A stretch of DNA of 64,000 nucleotides from Mesorhizobium loti. GTDB taxonomy: Bacteria > Pseudomonadota > Alphaproteobacteria > Rhizobiales > Rhizobiaceae. Where the stretch lies: contig NZ_QGGH01000013.1 in assembly GCF_003148495.1 (NCBI RefSeq), positions 62,001 through 126,000 of the forward strand, in the 5' to 3' direction. The stretch's first letter is position 1. Each line of letters begins with the position of its first letter. The notes below the pieces were generated by a model. It saw nothing but the letters and a program-made list of their open reading frames with translations. It ran no database searches and was not told the DNA's origin. Below, one piece after another: positions 59,579 to 64,000 of the stretch. The position numbers were made by a program, and so were the translations under genes.

Positions 59579-60214
59579 TCATTCAGCAACCGGCTTAATC
59601 GGCTCGTCGTCGCAAAGGACAGTTCCCCCTATTCGATAGATCTGGCGCGTGGTCGTAAGGACTGCGGGCGAGATGTCCACCATGATCCCTATAATCGACA
59701 TGCCGTCGCATTCTTTCGCGGGACCAAGTCGCTTCGGATTCCAGCCAATCGAGGCAAAACGCTCGTGCCAATAATCTTCGCAGACGATAGTCAAATGGCG
59801 GATATGGCGTTGAAGGCATAACTCCACGACGCCACAGCAGATGACACCGGCGGCCTGAGAGGAGCGCCCGGCTTCGCGCAAATGACGAGCGACGAAGAAG
59901 CGAGTCCATTCAAAAATATTCTTGCCGCGTTGTGCGCGACCGTTCACCAGTTGCGGGAAAACCTCGCTCATTAAATGAGGTTTAAGACTTGGGATCAGCC
60001 TGGAACCCGCGACGACCTGACCTGCGGCCGTGATACCGAGAAGATGGGTCGCATCCACCGTATCAAATGCGTCAATCTCCCGGCCGTCGGGACGCTTCAG
60101 CGCTTGCCAGCCACGCTCGCCTACGTAGATCTGATGGCGTAGCTGGAAGTACTGATCGAGTTGCTCCTGATAAGCCACGCAGTTTGCGGCATCAACGACG
60201 TGAACCTTGAACAT
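59579..60214 (-). CDS. Acyl-homoserine-lactone synthase (LuxI family)
   Basis: A 211-residue autoinducer synthase making an acyl-homoserine lactone from SAM and acyl-ACP. Key LuxI residues are kept: R-H-Q-I-Y-V-G-E-R-G-W (Arg25/Trp35 region), E-I-D-x-F-D, S-R-L-I-P-S (Arg near 70) and F-E-W-T-R-F-F-V (Glu/Arg near 101-104). The chosen ATG 60214 lies after a weak AGGG; an alternative start exists 11 codons upstream. luxR lies directly upstream on the same strand. Confidence 0.93.
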   Translation of the reverse strand: MFKVHVVDAANCVAYQEQLDQYFQLRHQIYVGERGWQALKRPDGREIDAFDTVDATHLLGITAAGQVVAGSRLIPSLKPHLMSEVFPQLVNGRAQRGKNIFEWTRFFVARHLREAGRSSQAAGVICCGVVELCLQRHIRHLTIVCEDYWHERFASIGWNPKRLGPAKECDGMSIIGIMVDISPAVLTTTRQIYRIGGTVLCDDEPIKPVAE

Positions 60215-60286
60215 AGCTGGACCCTGATGGATGCGAACAAGGACCATGCGCCTCCCGCTGGCGCCATACTCAGATCTGACGATGGT

Positions 60287-61033
60287 TCAAAGCTGGATTT
60301 CATGCCTGCGAACCGCCTCAACGATTGCCTGCACTATGTTGGCCGTGTCGAGCTTTTGTCTGACGTTGCGTAGATGTGTGTTGACCGTGCACGCCGAAAT
60401 GCAGAGGATTCTCGAGACTTCCCAAGCCGTCTTCCCCGCCGCGACCCATTGCAGAATTTCACATTCGCGTTTGGAGAGTCTCTGCTTGTGCTTGCGCAAA
60501 CCGCCGACAAGCCGATGGGCAGCTGAATAGGCATGACGGGCAAGAGCGTGAACGGTGCAGCGCGCCGAGGGCGTCAAGTCAAGCTCGCTGCCTGCAAGCG
60601 TTACGGCAGCGTTTTCACCAGACGGGCATTGGATCGGTATGCAGATTCCTTGCCGCAGACCAAACTCCGCAGCCTCGTCCATCACGCGCCGCGCGTTTGC
60701 GTCGGTCCGACCTCGGGAAACGTCGCTCCAGAGAAATGGCGCCATCGCGGTTCGACACAAGGCAGCGCATGGATCATGACGATAGTGCTTTGCGGTCATA
60801 TAATGGTTGTACCAATCGGCTGGCCAACCGTTGACCAGGATATGTTCATCCAGCGCGCCCGTGCTCGGGTTCGGCAAATTGGTGATGAGACAGGCCACGT
60901 AGCCATAATTTTGGATGCGCGCGCGCAATTGCCTGATGATTTCCTTGATGCTCATGGCGCTATCCATGAGCGCGGTGGCTTCAAAGATTTCGACGATATC
61001 GTGCCGCAGTACGGACTGAGCTGTCTTCGCCAT
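60287..61033 (-). CDS. LuxR-family quorum-sensing regulator
   Basis: A 248-residue regulator. The autoinducer-binding domain has W-Y-N-H-Y-M-T-A-K-H-Y-R-H-D-P (Trp, Tyr and Asp ligand contacts) and the C-terminal helix-turn-helix is L-S-K-R-E-C-E-I-L-Q-W-V-A-A-G-K-T with V-N-T-H-L-R-N-V-R-Q-K-L. ATG 61033 has GAG-rich sequence upstream. It is 72 bases from luxI on the same strand. No obvious 20-base lux/tra-box palindrome was found by eye in either intergenic region. Confidence 0.93.
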   Translation of the reverse strand: MAKTAQSVLRHDIVEIFEATALMDSAMSIKEIIRQLRARIQNYGYVACLITNLPNPSTGALDEHILVNGWPADWYNHYMTAKHYRHDPCAALCRTAMAPFLWSDVSRGRTDANARRVMDEAAEFGLRQGICIPIQCPSGENAAVTLAGSELDLTPSARCTVHALARHAYSAAHRLVGGLRKHKQRLSKRECEILQWVAAGKTAWEVSRILCISACTVNTHLRNVRQKLDTANIVQAIVEAVRRHEIQL

Positions 61034-61160
61034 CTCGAGATCGTCCCGACATGTTGAGTTGGCAAAAAATACGTGACTTCCGCTCGATCGCAAGCCGTGT
61101 CGCTACGTTTGATTACTATAATAGGTGGCACTAAAGAGAACGGTCTGACTGCCTCACCCG

Positions 61161-61385
61161 ATGAGGCTGAGGTCGGTTTTTGCCCGCAATCTGAGGTTGC
61201 TTCGACAAGCGACGAGCTTGTCGCAGGAGCAACTCGCCGATCTTGCCGGGCTTGATCGCAACTATGTCGGCAAGCTCGAGCGCGAAGAGAACTCGCCGAC
61301 CGTGGACACCATGGAAGTCCTGGCGCTGGCGCTTCAAGTCGATGTCGAAATCCTGATCCGGCGCAGCATCCCACGACGCGCTTGA
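61161..61385 (+). CDS. XRE-family regulator
   Basis: A 74-residue protein with one helix-turn-helix: R-N-L-R-L-L-R-Q-A-T-S-L-S-Q-E-Q-L-A, N-Y-V-G-K-L-E-R-E-E-N-S-P-T. It has no effector domain. It lies convergent with a related regulator 37 bases further on. A ribosome-binding site is not obvious. Confidence 0.75.
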   Translation: MRLRSVFARNLRLLRQATSLSQEQLADLAGLDRNYVGKLEREENSPTVDTMEVLALALQVDVEILIRRSIPRRA

Positions 61386-61422
61386 GCGTCTTCGGAGGGC
61401 TATAACAGGTCAGGAAACCGGT

Positions 61423-61686
61423 TTACGCTTCTCCGTCACCATCAGCAACCGCCCTGTCGCGCGCTTTGGTGTCTTTCACCGGACGATGAATGAGATCTTC
61501 GACGCTTGCGCCCAGCGCGCTGGCGATCTTTTCAAGTGAGAGGATGGTGGGGTTACGGCGCCCCGCTTCAAGGCCGCTCAGATACGAGCGCGTGAAGCCA
61601 GATCGGAACGAAAGTTCCTCCTGGGACAGCGCTTGTTGCCGCCGAATCCTCTGTACGTTGAGGCCAACAACCACACGTAGATCCAT
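61423..61686 (-). CDS. XRE-family regulator
   Basis: An 87-residue protein (ATG 61686; GTG 61710 possible) with a helix-turn-helix (R-I-R-R-Q-Q-A-L-S-Q-E-E-L-S-F, S-Y-L-S-G-L-E-A-G-R-R-N-P-T). Its core resembles the neighbouring convergent XRE protein, so they may be related. Targets unknown. Confidence 0.8.
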   Translation of the reverse strand: MDLRVVVGLNVQRIRRQQALSQEELSFRSGFTRSYLSGLEAGRRNPTILSLEKIASALGASVEDLIHRPVKDTKARDRAVADGDGEA

Positions 61687-61815
61687 GGCGGCATGGTCGC
61701 CATGACGCACACTTTAGGACGACACACTATAGTGCACATTCGTCGTTGACGGCTGCGAGCTTTGCTGCTTTAAATGTCACAAATCGGAACATCATTCCTA
61801 TATAAGGAACACTCT

Positions 61816-62613
61816 GTGACAGGCAATCTTTCGTTGGAGCGCGGCCTCGCTGTACTGGATCTGCTCAAGGATACGGATGAGCCGATTGGTGTGCGCGACC
61901 TTTCCCGCCGTCTCGACCAGAGCGCTGCGGCAGTGCAGCGCGCCCTGAACACGCTCGCCTCATATGGCTATGTCGAGCAGATTGCGGAGTCGCGGCGCTA
62001 CCGGCTTGGGCATTCTGTTCTGGCACTGGCGCGGTACATTCTGCGCAAGGACCGCCTCATTGGCTTGGCGGAGACAGAACTCCAGGCCTTGGCCGCTGAA
62101 GGTTGCTTCAATGCGTTCCTCGCCGTGAGGCGGGGCGATCGCGGCCTCTATCTCCTGACCGTACAGAGCAAAAGCCCGGTCGTCATTCGATCCTCTCCGG
62201 GTGAGACCTTCCCCCTGCACTCCACGGCGCTTGGCAAAGCCCTGTTGATGGAATTGAGCGCCAAGGACGTCATCGGGGTTCTGGGGGAAGGCCCGCTCGA
62301 GCGCCTGACGCCAAGAACCGTCACCGAGACCAGCAAGCTCGTGGTCCAGATCAATGCCTCGGAAGGCATCGGTTACACCACGTCGATTGACGAGAATTTT
62401 GCCGGTCTGATTGCGATCGGCGCGCCAGTTCGCGACGCGTCGCGCGCAATTGTTGCAGGAATAAGCGTAGCCTATCCCCGCTCGGTCGGGCCGCACGTCG
62501 AAATCGCCGAGGTAGGCGAGACGGTCATGGCAGCCGCCACCCGAATTTCCGCCAGCCTTGGCTATCGCGGCGCCACCAGCCATCAGACCGAGGATCCCAG
62601 TCATGCTGCTTAA
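61816..62613 (+). CDS. IclR-family transcriptional regulator
   Basis: A 265-residue regulator: winged helix at the N-terminus (L-S-L-E-R-G-L-A-V-L-D-L-L, then V-R-D-L-S-R-R-L-D-Q-S-A-A-A-V-Q-R-A-L-N-T-L) and an IclR effector domain (P-L-H-S-T-A-L-G-K-A-L-L). GTG 61816 is preferred because AAGGA lies nine bases upstream; ATG 61774 has no site. It overlaps the peptidase gene by 11 bases, so it may regulate its own operon. Confidence 0.88.
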   Translation: MTGNLSLERGLAVLDLLKDTDEPIGVRDLSRRLDQSAAAVQRALNTLASYGYVEQIAESRRYRLGHSVLALARYILRKDRLIGLAETELQALAAEGCFNAFLAVRRGDRGLYLLTVQSKSPVVIRSSPGETFPLHSTALGKALLMELSAKDVIGVLGEGPLERLTPRTVTETSKLVVQINASEGIGYTTSIDENFAGLIAIGAPVRDASRAIVAGISVAYPRSVGPHVEIAEVGETVMAAATRISASLGYRGATSHQTEDPSHAA

Positions 62614-63796
62614 CGAACCAAGGCTACGGCAACGGATGACTGACGCCGGGTTGGATGCAGTCGTGGCGACGGCGCCGGAAAACGTTACTTACATGAGCGG
62701 ATTCTGGGCCCTTCCCCAATGGATTCGCCGTGGTCCGCAAGCCTATGTGGTGTGGCCCGCCTCCAACCGGGGTGCGCCAGAAATCATTACCAGCACAAGC
62801 ACGCTTGATCTCGTTGCCGACCAAGACGTGGGTGCTGCGAAGGTTCGCCGCTTTGGAGAGTTCCATGCAGAGCTCAGCCCCAATGCGGTCGGCGATCCAG
62901 TGGGCCAGGAACACCTCCAGCTTCGCAGGTTGCCGCCACACCGAGATGCCATAGCTGCCCTCGTGGCGGGTTTGGAGGAGGCACGCCTTGGAAATGGTCA
63001 TATCGGCATTGACGAAACCGGCCTTGCAAGCGGACATCTGGAGGCATTGGCGGCACGTTTGCCAAACGTCAAAATCACGCCGGCGGCGGCGCTGCTGCGC
63101 GAAGTTCGCGCGGTCAAGACGGATCACGAGATCGATCGGCTGAGACAGGTCGCTCGAATTGCCGAACGTTCGATCGAGGCCGCGCTTGGTGTTGCCAAGG
63201 TAGGCGCGACCGAACTTGATCTCGCGCGCGCGTTTCATGTCCAGACCATCGAAGATGGCGCGTTCCCGGTCCTGGGATGCATCGGTTTTGGCGAGCGCAG
63301 CGCGCTCATGAACGTTCAGCCATCTGATCGCAGGTTGCGCATCGGTGAGATCATACGCTTTGACGTCGGTGGTCGATTTCACCATTACCGCGCCGACGTT
63401 GCCCGCATCGCAACATTGGGCGAGCCTCCTCCTGAGGCCCGGCGCCTTCACCGGGCCTTGCTGCGCGGAGTCCAACACGCCTGCGAGATCATCCGACCGG
63501 GCATCGCCGCATCGCATGTTTTCGGCGAAGTCATGCGCGTCGTTCAGCGCGAAGGAATTCCGCATTACAGGCGCGACCATGTTGGCCACGGCATCGGCCT
63601 TGATGGTTATGACGCGCCGACGCTTTCATCGAACAGCAGTGAGGTTCTCGAAGAGGGAATGGTCCTATGCGTGGAGACGCCCTACTACGAAATCGGTCGA
63701 TGGGGCCTGCAGGTCGAGGATATGCTCGTCGTTCGATCTGGTGGCGTCGAGCGATTGATGGCAACAGACGGCGAAATCATCGCGGTGCCGCTATGA
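62603..63796 (+). CDS. M24-family Xaa-Pro peptidase/creatinase-like enzyme
   Basis: A 397-residue pita-bread-fold enzyme. The five metal ligands are visible: D in F-D-V-G-G, D in R-A-D-V-A-R, H in G-H-G-I-G-L-D-G, E in V-E-T-P-Y-Y, and E in Q-V-E-D-M-L. The N-terminal creatinase-type domain begins near residue 5. Substrate could be a Xaa-Pro dipeptide or a creatine-like amide. GAGGA precedes the ATG, which lies inside the IclR gene end; the next gene overlaps by ATGA. Confidence 0.9.
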   Translation: MLLNEPRLRQRMTDAGLDAVVATAPENVTYMSGFWALPQWIRRGPQAYVVWPASNRGAPEIITSTSTLDLVADQDVGAAKVRRFGEFHAELSPNAVGDPVGQEHLQLRRLPPHRDAIAALVAGLEEARLGNGHIGIDETGLASGHLEALAARLPNVKITPAAALLREVRAVKTDHEIDRLRQVARIAERSIEAALGVAKVGATELDLARAFHVQTIEDGAFPVLGCIGFGERSALMNVQPSDRRLRIGEIIRFDVGGRFHHYRADVARIATLGEPPPEARRLHRALLRGVQHACEIIRPGIAASHVFGEVMRVVQREGIPHYRRDHVGHGIGLDGYDAPTLSSNSSEVLEEGMVLCVETPYYEIGRWGLQVEDMLVVRSGGVERLMATDGEIIAVPL

Positions 63797-64000
63797 GCCG
63801 CGCCACAGGATTTTCCTGCATTCGGTGCGGCACCGTCTTTCCTCCCGATCTACGGATTGACTCCCGAGGCTGCCCCATTTGTGTTTCCGTCGCGCCTGCC
63901 AATCTGAGAGTGGCTTACAATTGTCAGACGCTCGCACCTCACGGTGAGACACCGCAAAACCAGCTTCCTTCATTGTGGCGTTACGCGGACATGCTTCCTT
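63793..64000 (+). CDS. Threonine-synthase-like PLP enzyme, N-terminal fragment
   Basis: Only 69 codons are in the window. They show a zinc-ribbon-like start, C-I-R-C-G and C-P-I-C (Cys at residues 9, 12, 27 and 30), then S-L-W-R-Y-A-D-M-L-P, a typical start of threonine synthase and related PLP lyases. The start overlaps the M24 gene (ATGA), so it is the third gene of the operon. Other PLP ammonia-lyase-like activities are possible. Confidence 0.6.
   Translation, partial: MSRATGFSCIRCGTVFPPDLRIDSRGCPICVSVAPANLRVAYNCQTLAPHGETPQNQLPSLWRYADMLP

Noticed and set aside
1..64000. CRISPR arrays, rRNA or tRNA genes, complete insertion sequences
   Set aside because: None found by eye; only an IS5-type transposase fragment is present.

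Overview
The window looks like chromosome (or a large chromosomal island) of a rhizobial alphaproteobacterium, most likely Mesorhizobium or a close relative. The reasons are the high-GC codon use, the many small rhizobial families (DUF768-, DUF3606- and DUF6894-type proteins), several promoters of the alphaproteobacterial general-stress sigma factor EcfG (GGAAC-N16/17-cGTT), a LigC/LigD/Ku end-joining locus, and an acyl-homoserine-lactone circuit. The genus is an inference; no rRNA or tRNA gene was seen.

Layout. 1-2291: tail of a haem-copper oxidase operon (subunit I C-terminus, subunit III-like protein, small membrane protein, CtaG-type assembly factor, cytochrome c). 2334-5644: compact reverse-strand operon of a lipoprotein, a divergent Nramp-family transporter, a PRC-barrel-like protein and a PRC-barrel/transmembrane/diheme cytochrome c fusion. 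6428-8770: large catalase KatE and a small DUF3606-like protein. 9-33 kb: an accessory stretch full of 60-130-residue proteins. Several are paralogous pairs, some have EcfG promoters, and many are broken by single-base frameshifts. It is interspersed with transporter and ligase relics and a few solid genes: cardiolipin synthase-like phospholipase D, Tat-exported cupin-like protein, exonuclease III, a HARP-like repeat protein, CsbD, a GGDEF/EAL protein, and a methyltransferase.

32.9-38.2 kb: non-homologous end joining, with ligC and ligD overlapping on the minus strand and ku plus an XRE regulator on the plus strand; ku has a perfect EcfG promoter. 38.4-40.6 kb: small stress-type protein, methyltransferase, glycine-zipper lipoprotein. 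40.9-44.2 kb: a tightly overlapping operon of a large serine recombinase and two different ParB/RepB-like proteins, the best candidate here for an uncharacterised mobile or defence module. 45.6-48.3 kb: CHASE-PAS-GGDEF-EAL protein, then an IS5-type transposase relic.

49.0-58.3 kb: metabolic block. LysR regulator diverges from an operon of PEP-mutase-like protein, orphan amino-acid binding protein, MetC/gamma-lyase-like PLP enzyme and a divergent cytochrome P450. Then an Lrp regulator diverges from an AceE-like 2-oxoacid dehydrogenase E1, an arrangement reminiscent of mdeR/mdeB of methionine catabolism. 58.6-61.7 kb: LuxR, LuxI and LysR on the minus strand, and two convergent XRE regulators. 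61.8-64.0 kb: operon of IclR regulator, M24 Xaa-Pro peptidase-like enzyme and the start of a threonine-synthase-like PLP enzyme that runs off the window.
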